Shown here one piece after another: positions 10,815 to 18,338 of a stretch of DNA of 64,000 nt. A model generated the notes under the pieces. It did no database searches, had not been told where the DNA came from, and saw nothing but the letters and a program-made list of their open reading frames with translations. Numbering within the stretch: position 1 is the stretch's first letter; every line of letters starts with the position of its first letter. The stretch is from a virus. Location of the stretch: positions 1 to 64,000 of IMG/VR virus record IMGVR_UViG_3300010430_000017; one strand, 5' to 3'. Made by a program: the position numbers and the translations under genes.

Positions 10815-12200
10815 ATGAAAAGATACATAGTAAGAATAAAGAATCCACAAGTAAGAGATATCCTGGTGAATACTTTTGAGAAAGTGGGTAATCCCAAGTC
10901 TCTCCTTAATTCTATTATTGTTAGTACTGATCTCCCCAAGAACCATATAGAGCAAATACCGGGTGTTGTATCTGTCACAGAGGACTTGCCTATCACTTTC
11001 TCCGGGACTCAAACAAACCCTCCTAATTGGGCTTTACCTGTTGTATGCAATGATCCTTTTGACTACATTTACAACAAAACAGGTAAGGATGTTGATATTT
11101 ATTTTGTGGACAAAGGAATCAAGGAATCTCATATTGAATTTCAAGGTATCAATAGCTCAAGAGTACAAACAATCTATTCCCAAAGCGGGGGTGATGTTTA
11201 TTACACAAATACTCATGGGACTTGTTGTGCATCCCAAGCAGCAGGTAATACTTGCGGAGTAGCTAAAGAAGCTAATATTCTTAATGTTGTTGTCTGGTTG
11301 GATGTAACCTCGTATGTGTTAATAGCTCTTGATAGATTGCTTGATCATCATCTTAATAAAACTAATAACAACCCCAGTATCCTTAGTATGAGTTTTAATT
11401 CCACTGATCCTCTGTTTCTTAAGGATGAGATTAATGATTTAGTCTCTCATGGAATTATATGCGTTGGGAGTGCAGGAAATGAAACACAGTCTTCTGCACA
11501 AGCTCCTGCTTGTCATGATCATGTAATTGGTGTTGGTGCTACTGATAGTAGTAATACTCTTTGTTCTTTCTCCAACTACGGAGCAGATGTGGATATACTT
11601 GCTCCTGGTTATTATAATTGGTGCGCTGACCTTGATGGATATAGTACAACTCATTACGGATCTTATTACGGTACAAGTTTCGCTTGCCCATTAGTCACAG
11701 GAGTTCTTGCTCTTATTGCTGAAGATAGACAGATTAATGATATTACTGATGTTGAGGTTGTAACTTCTATTTTGTTAACTTCAGCAAGACAAGTAGCAGT
11801 AATTCCTTCCAACAAACCAACAACCAATAAACTTTTGTACAGCCTTCCTTCAGTACTCTCAGGGAATATCTATCTTGGTAAGAATAACCAGAATATAGAT
11901 ATCTCAAATAGTGGTGCTTTTGTGTTCGGTAGCGGAGGGTACGAGAGTATTAATATCTTATCCGGTGTTGTAGGAATTACAATTGATGGCCTTGTAGAAC
12001 AAATTAATTTCGTGGGTGATATCTCTGAGTATGCTTTTCTACAGAGAGATGGCAAAGCTCTTATCTACAGAGATACTCTTTTGATTTCTATCATATCAGT
12101 CCAAAGTGATACTAAACTTGTCTTCAATGAGGATCATATCCTTAGTAGAGTTGGTTGGGATTTAGCTTTGGATGGAACTTTATTACCAAAGGAACAATAA
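10815..12200 (+). CDS. Subtilisin-like serine protease (peptidase S8), virion-associated
   Basis: 461 residues. The catalytic triad is visible in family order: Asp99 (YFVDKGI), His134 (NTHGTCCASQAAG) and Ser288 (YGTSFACPLVTG), with oxyanion Asn222 (GSAGNE). Residues 1-60 resemble an inhibitor-I9-like propeptide. Residues about 345-461 form an extra beta-rich domain with no known name. No signal peptide, so secretion is not indicated. Position between adhesin genes and endolysin suggests a tail-borne protease that degrades surface protein or processes the fibre. Confidence 0.85.
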   Translation: MKRYIVRIKNPQVRDILVNTFEKVGNPKSLLNSIIVSTDLPKNHIEQIPGVVSVTEDLPITFSGTQTNPPNWALPVVCNDPFDYIYNKTGKDVDIYFVDKGIKESHIEFQGINSSRVQTIYSQSGGDVYYTNTHGTCCASQAAGNTCGVAKEANILNVVVWLDVTSYVLIALDRLLDHHLNKTNNNPSILSMSFNSTDPLFLKDEINDLVSHGIICVGSAGNETQSSAQAPACHDHVIGVGATDSSNTLCSFSNYGADVDILAPGYYNWCADLDGYSTTHYGSYYGTSFACPLVTGVLALIAEDRQINDITDVEVVTSILLTSARQVAVIPSNKPTTNKLLYSLPSVLSGNIYLGKNNQNIDISNSGAFVFGSGGYESINILSGVVGITIDGLVEQINFVGDISEYAFLQRDGKALIYRDTLLISIISVQSDTKLVFNEDHILSRVGWDLALDGTLLPKEQ

Positions 12201-12547
12201 TGAGATTAGGAGATAAACAACGAGAGTTCACTAAGTGCATTGGCATCTTGATTAATTATGCTACCGCTAAAGGCTATGGATTAACCTTCGGGGATGCATA
12301 CAGAGATAAAAGAGTACATGGTGACTCCGGGATCAAGAAATCCTACAGTAGTGCCAATTCAGTGCATAAATTAAGGCTTGCTGTCGACTTTAATTTGTTT
12401 GTTGATAATAAGTACATCTCCGATGGTAATCACTTAGTATGGAAAGAATTAGGTACTTTCTGGGAGTCCCTTAATAAATATGCAAAATGGGGTGGAAGAT
12501 TCGGTGATGGGAACCACCTGAGCTTTGTACATAACGGATATAAATAG
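12200..12547 (+). CDS. M15-family peptidoglycan peptidase (endolysin)
   Basis: 115 residues, the usual size of a compact phage L-Ala-D-Glu or D-Ala-D-Ala peptidase of the T5 Lys / VanY type. Zinc-ligand motifs are SVHKLRLAVDF (His56, Asp63) and GDGNHLSF (His106). Start chosen at the ATG overlapping the protease stop (TAATG). It would cut peptide stems in the periplasm to release progeny. First gene of the lysis cassette. Confidence 0.85.
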   Translation: MRLGDKQREFTKCIGILINYATAKGYGLTFGDAYRDKRVHGDSGIKKSYSSANSVHKLRLAVDFNLFVDNKYISDGNHLVWKELGTFWESLNKYAKWGGRFGDGNHLSFVHNGYK

Positions 12548-12555
12548 GAGAGAGT

Positions 12556-12720
12556 ATGCAAGATCATTTGTTCGATGATAAAAACTTAGTCATTTTCTCT
12601 ATATTGGTTTTAGGGATTTGTGTTATCTTTGCTCCTTCTCTTACTCCTGCTGCTGCTGAGATTGTACAATCATTCGGTACAGGTCTTTTTGGGATTGCTG
12701 TGGGGAGAGCTACTAAATGA
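12556..12720 (+). CDS. Small membrane protein, candidate holin
   Basis: 54 residues, preceded by TAGGAGAGAGT. A charged N-terminus (MQDHLFDDKN) is followed by a strong hydrophobic segment (residues 11-27) and a weaker second one (about 42-50). It lies directly between endolysin and lipase and overlaps the next ATG (ATGA). Holin is inferred from size, topology and position only. Confidence 0.6.
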   Translation: MQDHLFDDKNLVIFSILVLGICVIFAPSLTPAAAEIVQSFGTGLFGIAVGRATK

Positions 12721-13292
12721 GTAAAGAACTCTATCTCTTAGCAGCTAACAAAGTCCTTGATGTGTATTCAGGCAATTGTAAAAACAACAAAAGCACTGAG
12801 TGGAATTCTTATCTGTCGTATTATAATGATAAACCAATACAAGTATTAGCAATAGCAGGAACTAATGATTTAATGGATTGGTTCTGGAATCTTTGTCTTC
12901 TTTCAAAGAATGGTATCAAATATGGTGCTGTAGTAGCTGCTGAGAGGATCTTAGAGAGCTTTAGGAGAGTCCCTGGTGTCCCACTATTAGTTTGTGGTCA
13001 TTCTAAGTCCACGGGCACAGCAGCATACCTCAGTAGTACCCTCAGTGCTGAACATTGCGTGATGTTCTGCCCCATCAAGTGCTACAGAGAAAGTACTTAT
13101 CTTCCTAATGGAATTATATTTCTCGACAGGGATGACCTTGTTCCTAAAGTCGGATGGAGTAGATTTGTATTACCTTCTTGTAAGACAATCTACTTACCAT
13201 CGGATAAGAAGTGGTACAACATCAAAGGAAAGATACAGGATCATGGTTTAGTTCATATAAAAGAATACATTATCAATAACATGGAGGCTTAG
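12717..13292 (+). CDS. Lipase class 3-like alpha/beta hydrolase
   Basis: 191 residues. It has the lipase-3 landmarks IAGTNDLMDWFWNL (oxyanion-side strand), a nucleophile elbow CGHSKSTG (Ser96; the last position is Ser rather than Gly), an acid-containing loop FLDRDDLVP (Asp137/139/140) and a late His (DHGLVH, His176 or His180). No signal peptide. Coupled by ATGA to the holin-like gene. Probable esterase or phospholipase assisting lysis at the envelope, comparable in role to LysB; substrate unknown. Confidence 0.7.
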   Translation: MSKELYLLAANKVLDVYSGNCKNNKSTEWNSYLSYYNDKPIQVLAIAGTNDLMDWFWNLCLLSKNGIKYGAVVAAERILESFRRVPGVPLLVCGHSKSTGTAAYLSSTLSAEHCVMFCPIKCYRESTYLPNGIIFLDRDDLVPKVGWSRFVLPSCKTIYLPSDKKWYNIKGKIQDHGLVHIKEYIINNMEA

Positions 13293-13293
13293 T

Positions 13294-13896
13294 ATGCGCA
13301 ACATCCTAACTGTAATTTTTATAGTACTCCTCGCGGGATTATTTAGTTGTAGTTCAAAGACTGTGACTATCATGCCCGATGGAACTAAGATTGTTCAGAC
13401 AATCACTAATGAGAAAGCTTTTTATGAACTACAGGAAAAGTTATCCACGGAATCAAACAAAGCTCCTAAACCCATAGCCCTTATTCCCCAGAGTAATGGT
13501 ACTGTTATTACGTTGTATTCACAAATACCACAACAGAAAACTAAAGCTGTACAACACAAGAATCAAATTATTAAACCCCTTGCTGATGTCATAACTAAAG
13601 GTATTATTGGTTACGCTGCTGTCGAAGTTGTTAAAGCTGTAAAATCCGATAACATTAATGTATCAGGTGAAAACAATAAAGTTACAGTTGATAAATCAGA
13701 AAGAATAGATGTACAGACTAATCATGCAGAAGATTCAAGTTCTCTGACTCAGGATAGCGACAATGATTCTTCTACTGATGATCATTCCGATAATAGTGAT
13801 AATAGAACTGATGATAACTCAGTAATAGATCATTCGGACAATAGTGATGATCATTCCACTACTGATGACCATTCAGGAGAAATTACCGAAGAATAA
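13294..13896 (+). CDS. Lipoprotein with acidic Ser/Asp/His-rich tail
   Basis: 200 residues. It has a type II signal peptide with lipobox-like LFSC (Cys19), a middle region with a hydrophobic stretch (about 100-115), and a last 60 residues of low complexity made of D, S, H, N and T (repeats of DDHS and DNSD). Last gene of the lysis cassette. It could be an outer-membrane spanin-like protein or superinfection factor; no family is recognised. The His/Asp tail could bind metal ions. Confidence 0.7.
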   Translation: MRNILTVIFIVLLAGLFSCSSKTVTIMPDGTKIVQTITNEKAFYELQEKLSTESNKAPKPIALIPQSNGTVITLYSQIPQQKTKAVQHKNQIIKPLADVITKGIIGYAAVEVVKAVKSDNINVSGENNKVTVDKSERIDVQTNHAEDSSSLTQDSDNDSSTDDHSDNSDNRTDDNSVIDHSDNSDDHSTTDDHSGEITEE

Positions 13897-13905
13897 AAAT
13901 AGTTC

Positions 13906-13934
13906 TTTACATTCCAATCCGTTTGTTATAGAGT
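13906..13934 (+). promoter_or_regulatory. Sigma70-type promoter TTTACA-17-TAGAGT
   Basis: The -35 TTTACA (13906-13911) and -10 TAGAGT (13929-13934) are separated by 17 bp. Transcription would begin at the foot of the hairpin that follows and read into the KilA-N gene. Confidence 0.55.
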
Positions 13935-13969
13935 CCTCGTAGATCAACAAGGTTTACGGGGACTTTTTT
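13932..13969 (+). terminator. Intrinsic terminator overlapping the promoter -10
   Basis: 10-bp stem AGTCCTCGTA / TACGGGGACT with a 13-nt loop, followed by six T. It ends the tail-lysis transcription unit. Its left arm begins inside the -10 of the promoter, so it would also be the first thing made by that promoter. Confidence 0.8.
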
Positions 13970-13989
13970 ATTTTAACAAGGAGAACATT

Positions 13990-14736
13990 ATGGAATTCAC
14001 TTACAACAACATCACAATCAATTTCAATGACAACAAAATGACTAACCTCACTAATATGTGGAATTCCACAGGGAAGGTTAATCATAAGAAACCTTCTCTT
14101 TGGTTTCAGAAAAGAAGCACAAAGGAACTTATTGAAAAGATTGAAGAAAAAGGAATAGGTCGAAAAAGCGACCTTTTAAAAACAACCAAAGGGCGTTACG
14201 GTGGAACCTTCGCACATTGGCAGATAGCATCAGCATATGCAAAGTATCTCTCTGCTGATCTTCACATTGAATTCAACAAATACATCAAGACTTATATTGT
14301 TGAAGAGGCTTACCCAGAGAAGGGTATTGTAAGGAACATTGAGAATTATAAGAAGAAATACAAAAGACTTGGTAAATCGGATGAGTGGATCAATACAAGA
14401 TTAATTGGTATTACACAGAGGAATGATTTCACAAGTACAATTGGTAAGATTAAAAATCTTGGTAACCATGGTTACGGAATGATTACTGATGATATTAATC
14501 TTATGATCCTTGGGGAGACTGCTAAGAATATCAAAAAGAAAACTGGTGTTAAACAAACAAGAGATGGATTGTCTCCTTCGCAACTCATGTTGATCTCTCT
14601 TGCGGAAGAACTTGCTGCTAAAGCTCTTAACGAAAAAAGTATTGAATGCATCTCGAAAGGAGAGGCTATTGATACTATGCTTGATTCAATCCAGAAACTA
14701 AGTGAAGTTGCTGAACCTCTTAAATTTAGAAATTAA
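13990..14736 (+). CDS. KilA-N domain protein
   Basis: 248 residues. KilA-N core at about 20-100, with the diagnostic GGTFAHWQIASAYAKYLS near residue 72. KilA-N is a DNA-binding fold common in phages and large DNA viruses, typically in regulatory or anti-repressor proteins. The C-terminal half is helical and ends in a segment resembling phage Rha/anti-repressor tails. First gene after the merged terminator/promoter; SD AAGGAG. Likely a cytoplasmic DNA-binding regulator. Confidence 0.8.
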   Translation: MEFTYNNITINFNDNKMTNLTNMWNSTGKVNHKKPSLWFQKRSTKELIEKIEEKGIGRKSDLLKTTKGRYGGTFAHWQIASAYAKYLSADLHIEFNKYIKTYIVEEAYPEKGIVRNIENYKKKYKRLGKSDEWINTRLIGITQRNDFTSTIGKIKNLGNHGYGMITDDINLMILGETAKNIKKKTGVKQTRDGLSPSQLMLISLAEELAAKALNEKSIECISKGEAIDTMLDSIQKLSEVAEPLKFRN

Positions 14737-14739
14737 TAC

Positions 14740-14768
14740 TTGACATTACGATCTGTTTGTAATAGAAT
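14740..14768 (+). promoter_or_regulatory. Strong promoter TTGACA-17-TAGAAT
   Basis: Perfect -35 (14740-14745), 17-bp spacer and TAGAAT (14763-14768). It starts three bases after the KilA-N stop and drives the small-gene/replication operon. Confidence 0.75.
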
Positions 14769-14800
14769 CCCCTTATGGAAATCCATTTGGGGATTTTTGT
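14766..14800 (+). terminator. Hairpin plus T-run at the predicted transcript start
   Basis: Nested perfect stem: AATCCCC / GGGGATT enclosing ATGGA / TCCAT, followed by TTTTTGTTTT. The left arm overlaps the -10 hexamer by three bases, the same arrangement as at 13.93 kb. Confidence 0.75.
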
Positions 14801-14842
14801 TTTGAGGATGTAAAGAGTATAATATATTAAGCGGTGTGACCT

Positions 14843-15049
14843 ATGCATAGACAAAAAACATGCGGCAACTGCATCAATTTTGTGCGGATACAAGGATGGG
14901 GTCGTTGGAGAAATGGCTTATGTGATTGGAATGATTACAACTGCCACACTGATTGCCCCGCCGGAGATTGCAAGGGGTATAGACCAACATTTTATAACAA
15001 GCAGGCCGAAAGGCGTGTAATTCGACAAGAGCTAAAATCAATTTATTAG
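14843..15049 (+). CDS. Small Cys-rich protein
   Basis: 68 residues with seven Cys (TCGNC, LCDW, NCHTDCPAGDCKGY) arranged like one or two zinc knuckles; basic C-terminus. No strong SD is visible before the ATG. Role unknown; presumably a zinc-stabilised cytoplasmic microprotein. Confidence 0.6.
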   Translation: MHRQKTCGNCINFVRIQGWGRWRNGLCDWNDYNCHTDCPAGDCKGYRPTFYNKQAERRVIRQELKSIY

Positions 15050-15073
15050 AATATAAAATATACAGGAGACAAA

Positions 15074-15214
15074 ATGGGGACTACCTGTTACGTGTGCCAA
15101 AAAGAAACTAACGTCAGTATGAAATCAACAGAATTATTCGTCATGTTTGGATATTACTTTTGCTGCGAGGAATGTTTAATGAAATACATTGAATATATTG
15201 AAGAAAATAAATGA
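15074..15214 (+). CDS. 46-residue zinc-finger microprotein
   Basis: SD CAGGAGAC seven bases before ATG. Two cysteine clusters (CYVC and CCEEC) about 30 residues apart suggest a TRASH/MYM-like zinc site. The stop overlaps the next ATG (ATGA). Function unknown. Confidence 0.6.
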   Translation: MGTTCYVCQKETNVSMKSTELFVMFGYYFCCEECLMKYIEYIEENK

Positions 15215-15525
15215 AGCCTGAAGAAAGATCAACAGAACAATTGTGCAGGCACTATGTTACATATTCTTATATGTACTACCAGCTGGATTGCAGTGTCATT
15301 TCCGACACTGATTTTGATATGTATTGCAAAGAACTTCTAAAAAGATACAATGAGATATCCGAGTACTGGAAGAGATTTATCTCAAAAGAATCCTTGACAG
15401 CTGGAAGTGGTTTTGATATAAACTTCATAGAATTACCCACAAGAATTAAAGTAATAGCTTATACTTTGAAAGATAAAATAGATACTTGTGGAAATGAAAT
15501 TAAAATGGAGGATTGGTTGGGATGA
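15211..15525 (+). CDS. Hypothetical protein, 104 aa
   Basis: Coupled to the zinc microprotein upstream by ATGA and to the next gene by ATGA at its own end. Mixed helix with several aromatic residues at the start (HYVTYSYMYYQ). No family recognised. Confidence 0.65.
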   Translation: MKPEERSTEQLCRHYVTYSYMYYQLDCSVISDTDFDMYCKELLKRYNEISEYWKRFISKESLTAGSGFDINFIELPTRIKVIAYTLKDKIDTCGNEIKMEDWLG

Positions 15526-16166
15526 GTAATAAAGATAATAATAAATTAGTATTAGCATTACAAAGCTTGCTTGAGCACTTTAGTTGCCTACCTTGCAAAT
15601 CACACTGTGAAAGTTTTAATCTTAAAGGAAATTGTGAAGGGTGTGGGGCGTTACGGGATGTTGAGCATGCACAAGCATTACTTAATGAACAATTTAATAA
15701 GGAGAAACCTATGGAAGAAGAATATGAAGTAGTTAAGTCTTTTACGATTATGGATCTCTATAGGACGAGACCTTTGGTTGCTGCTATGTACAGACCTTCT
15801 TATAATAGAAACTTTTACGATATCATGGAGAATGTTTTCTCACAAGTTGATAAGGAGTATTGGGAAATGCAAGAATATATCATGTGCATGGAGGATGTTA
15901 GACAAGCTGGTTTTGTAGGGAAAGATGCTGAAGAGATGTTAAAAAGGAGAGGATTCATTAAAGAGAAGATCAAAGATATTGTTCTTGAACCAGGGATGAA
16001 AATAGTAAACAAAAGTAACAATATTGTTTTTAGAGTCTGTGCCAGTTCTGTAAGCGGCATGTTGTGGACTGTGAGTTCAAACTCTAATCAGATATATCCT
16101 TGTCAAGAAACATTACGGGAGCAAATTAAAGAGAGTGGCTGTGATTATGAGGTGATTAATGAGTAA
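15522..16166 (+). CDS. Hypothetical protein with Cys cluster and LEPGM motif (paralogue of 41404-42054)
   Basis: 214 residues; the ATG in the ATGA overlap is chosen over an in-frame TTG at 15513. N-terminal CLPCKSHC / NCEGCG suggests a zinc site. Then come F.IMDLYRTRP, LEPGMKIV and IYPCQ. The same order (Cys cluster, FTLIDLY, LEPGM, LYPC) occurs in the gene at 41404, so the two are paralogues. Function unknown. Confidence 0.65.
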   Translation: MSNKDNNKLVLALQSLLEHFSCLPCKSHCESFNLKGNCEGCGALRDVEHAQALLNEQFNKEKPMEEEYEVVKSFTIMDLYRTRPLVAAMYRPSYNRNFYDIMENVFSQVDKEYWEMQEYIMCMEDVRQAGFVGKDAEEMLKRRGFIKEKIKDIVLEPGMKIVNKSNNIVFRVCASSVSGMLWTVSSNSNQIYPCQETLREQIKESGCDYEVINE

Positions 16167-16524
16167 CTTAAAAAGATCAGCACAAAAGAAACAACTGGAG
16201 ACGAGAAAGACAAAGCTAATAGAAGAAGTTAATGCCCTAAAAACTGATCTCAGGGAGGTAGAGAAAAGATTAAGCAATAGGAAGACCAAGATCAAGAGTA
16301 TTGAAGCTTCTCTGAAAGAATTGAATACAACGCCTTATGTCTCCGAGCATGCTCTTTTAAGATATTTAGAAAGAACATTTAACCTGGATCTTGATGCTAT
16401 CAAAGAAAAGATCTTAACCAAGGAATCCAAGTTATTGATTGAGAAATTAGGGAATGGTAAATATCCAATTGAGAATGGAAGGAAAATTATTGTGAAAAAT
16501 AAGTGCGTGGTGAGTGTTGTATGA
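16159..16524 (+). CDS. Coiled-coil protein with HALLRYLER motif
   Basis: 121 residues. Residues 1-60 are a basic coiled coil; residues about 65-121 carry VSEHALLRYLERTFNLD, a module seen in other phage proteins of unknown function. Overlaps its neighbours by 8 and 4 bases, directly upstream of the exonuclease, so it may be part of the replication module. Confidence 0.6.
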   Translation: MSNLKRSAQKKQLETRKTKLIEEVNALKTDLREVEKRLSNRKTKIKSIEASLKELNTTPYVSEHALLRYLERTFNLDLDAIKEKILTKESKLLIEKLGNGKYPIENGRKIIVKNKCVVSVV

Positions 16525-17459
16525 AATATAATCTATATGTCGATTTTGATACAGTTCTATATAGGCAGATTAAGGGCTTACAAAGGGATTATATTGAGGT
16601 TAAGCATGAACCTTCAGGAAGAACAAAGGACTTCAAGAATATAACTGAGTTCAAGGGCAGGAAGAAGACAGAAGTTGGTGGGTGGTTAGGTGATCTTAAT
16701 AAATCAAGAGATTCTCCCTTCCTTCTTAAAGAATTTGAAATTATTCCTAAATCAGAAATAATTGTTGGGGATAGTATTGCACAGAAGAACGTAAGAAACT
16801 ATATTAAAGAGCTTCAGGAACTTCCTTGGGCAAAGGATATAAAACTCTTGATCGGAGGTGATAACAATTTTCGGTACAGTGTTGCAAAGAGTTATAAGTC
16901 CAATAGAGGGCCTAAACCTCTTAGATTTTTGAACATAAGAAAGTGGTTCATAGACGAGTTCAAAGATATTACGACAGTTTGTGACGGTGCTGAAGCAGAT
17001 GATTTTTTGAGTATAGCTGGATGGTATTATTGGAACAAAGATAAAGAGAATTCTGATTTTGTTGCCTGTCATATAGATAAGGATTGTAATACATTCCCAG
17101 GGAAACACTGGAATTATGATAAAAGAGGAGATATATACGAAGTAGATGAATTCACTGCTCATTATAATCTTGCTATCCAGTGCATTGTTGGAGATGGTAT
17201 CGACGGAATTGATTCTGTCCCAAAAGCTAATGATTGTATGACCTTGAGATACCCAATAGGTAAAGGAGGTATAGGCCCAGTAAAAGCAAAGAGAATACTA
17301 AAAGGCTGCAAAACAATAAAAGAGCTTTACAAAGAAGTCGAAGAGGTATATAAATGTTATTACGATAAGGATTATAAAGAACCTTTGAATTTGACTTATA
17401 AATTAGTTCATCTTTTGATAGAAAAAGACAGGATTGATGATTTCCCATTTAGTGGATAG
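16521..17459 (+). CDS. 5'-3' exonuclease, FEN / T7 gp6-like
   Basis: Start taken at the ATG in the ATGA overlap (an in-frame GTG at 16503 is less likely); 312 residues. Metal-binding acidic motifs are YVDFDTV near the N-terminus (Asp8, Asp10), DGAEADDFLS (about 154-163), ACHIDKDC and GDGIDGIDSVP, followed by a helix-hairpin-helix-like GIGPVKAKRIL. These define the PIN/FEN superfamily. Removes RNA primers and recombines or degrades DNA ends at the fork. Lies with polymerase and helicase genes. Confidence 0.88.
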   Translation: MKYNLYVDFDTVLYRQIKGLQRDYIEVKHEPSGRTKDFKNITEFKGRKKTEVGGWLGDLNKSRDSPFLLKEFEIIPKSEIIVGDSIAQKNVRNYIKELQELPWAKDIKLLIGGDNNFRYSVAKSYKSNRGPKPLRFLNIRKWFIDEFKDITTVCDGAEADDFLSIAGWYYWNKDKENSDFVACHIDKDCNTFPGKHWNYDKRGDIYEVDEFTAHYNLAIQCIVGDGIDGIDSVPKANDCMTLRYPIGKGGIGPVKAKRILKGCKTIKELYKEVEEVYKCYYDKDYKEPLNLTYKLVHLLIEKDRIDDFPFSG

Positions 17460-17468
17460 GAGAAGATA

Positions 17469-17831
17469 ATGAACTTAGAAAAATATAAAAATAAACTTAC
17501 AAGACCTAAACTACCGGAACGTAGTTGTCCTGATTGCAAGAGTGGTTTCGGAGTACAAGATAGCTACTGCTCTCAGTGCGGAAAGAATATAAAGAAATAT
17601 TGGGAGGAAGCGACAGCAACACATTCACAAAGGATGCAAACCTACAATGAACATAGTGATGCACTGTTGACTAATTTCCAAAAAGATGTACTTGAGGATG
17701 TTGGCCTCCTTGGTCATAGAAATGCACAAAGAATTTATGAGTTTGCTTGGGCACATGGGCATAGTGCGGGGTTGCATGAAGTGTATTATTGGTTGTTAGA
17801 ACTCTCCGAGTTGTTTGAGGAAGAAGAATAA
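17469..17831 (+). CDS. Zinc-ribbon protein, 120 aa
   Basis: SD AGGAGAAG. Residues 20-40 form a zinc ribbon (CPDC then CSQCG); the rest is helical and acidic, ending in EEEE. Sits between exonuclease and polymerase and is coupled by TAATG to the next gene. Function unknown; possibly a replisome accessory factor. Confidence 0.65.
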   Translation: MNLEKYKNKLTRPKLPERSCPDCKSGFGVQDSYCSQCGKNIKKYWEEATATHSQRMQTYNEHSDALLTNFQKDVLEDVGLLGHRNAQRIYEFAWAHGHSAGLHEVYYWLLELSELFEEEE

Positions 17832-18013
17832 TGAAATTAATATTCCCAAAGAAAACATGGGTTCAATTAAGAAGAGAGGAATTGGATAAACTAAAACTCC
17901 AATATCTAATAGACTACAAACAAGGGAGTATTTATTGGGAATCTTGGAAACTATGCTGGAGATTACAAAAGAAGATCCCTGGAATGAGAAATAGATATTT
18001 TAGGAGGTATTAA
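17831..18013 (+). CDS. Small basic protein, 60 aa
   Basis: Begins in the TAATG overlap. Rich in Lys, Arg and Trp (KKTWVQLRREEL, MRNRYFRRY), so it could bind nucleic acid. No family recognised. Confidence 0.55.
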   Translation: MKLIFPKKTWVQLRREELDKLKLQYLIDYKQGSIYWESWKLCWRLQKKIPGMRNRYFRRY

Positions 18014-18148
18014 ATGAATAATATTTTTAGAATCATGCTTATTATGTTTCTCTGTCTGTGTCTTTGTTCTTGCACAATAAGAAAACACAAAACTGTGATT
18101 GTTGACGGTAAGGAGTACAGAGTATCTTACAGGAGGGTTTATAATTAA
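18014..18148 (+). CDS. Small lipoprotein, 44 aa
   Basis: SD TAGGAGG. A hydrophobic leader (IMLIMFLCLCLC) ends at a lipobox-like CLCSC, leaving a mature peptide of about 24 basic residues. Probably inserted in the envelope; it could act in exclusion or lysis control. Missed by length filters but well placed. Confidence 0.6.
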   Translation: MNNIFRIMLIMFLCLCLCSCTIRKHKTVIVDGKEYRVSYRRVYN

Positions 18149-18258
18149 TGGGTAAAATATACATTTACTTATACGCAATAAAGTATTATTTTCAAGGTAA
18201 TAGTTGGCAATTTGCAAAAGAGTATGCGGAAAGTGTTGTGAAAGGGTTTATGAGGTGA
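18148..18258 (+). CDS. Microprotein, 36 aa
   Basis: ATG overlaps the previous stop (TAATG) and AGGAGGG lies 12 bases upstream. Aromatic start (IYIYLYAIKYYF) then amphipathic helix. Unknown function. Confidence 0.45.
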   Translation: MGKIYIYLYAIKYYFQGNSWQFAKEYAESVVKGFMR

Positions 18259-18320
18259 CAACTCTCTGGGTATTCTGGATTATGATTTTAATTATTTGGT
18301 TGTATTATGATTTATTGTGA
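18255..18320 (+). CDS. Possible 21-residue single-pass membrane peptide
   Basis: GTG start in a GTGA overlap with the previous stop and a weak GAGG. Almost wholly hydrophobic (LWVFWIMILIIWLYY). Could be real or chance; the remaining bases to the polymerase gene carry only its SD (GGAGGAGG). Confidence 0.3.
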   Translation: MTTLWVFWIMILIIWLYYDLL

Positions 18321-18338
18321 GTATTTGGAGGAGGTGGT

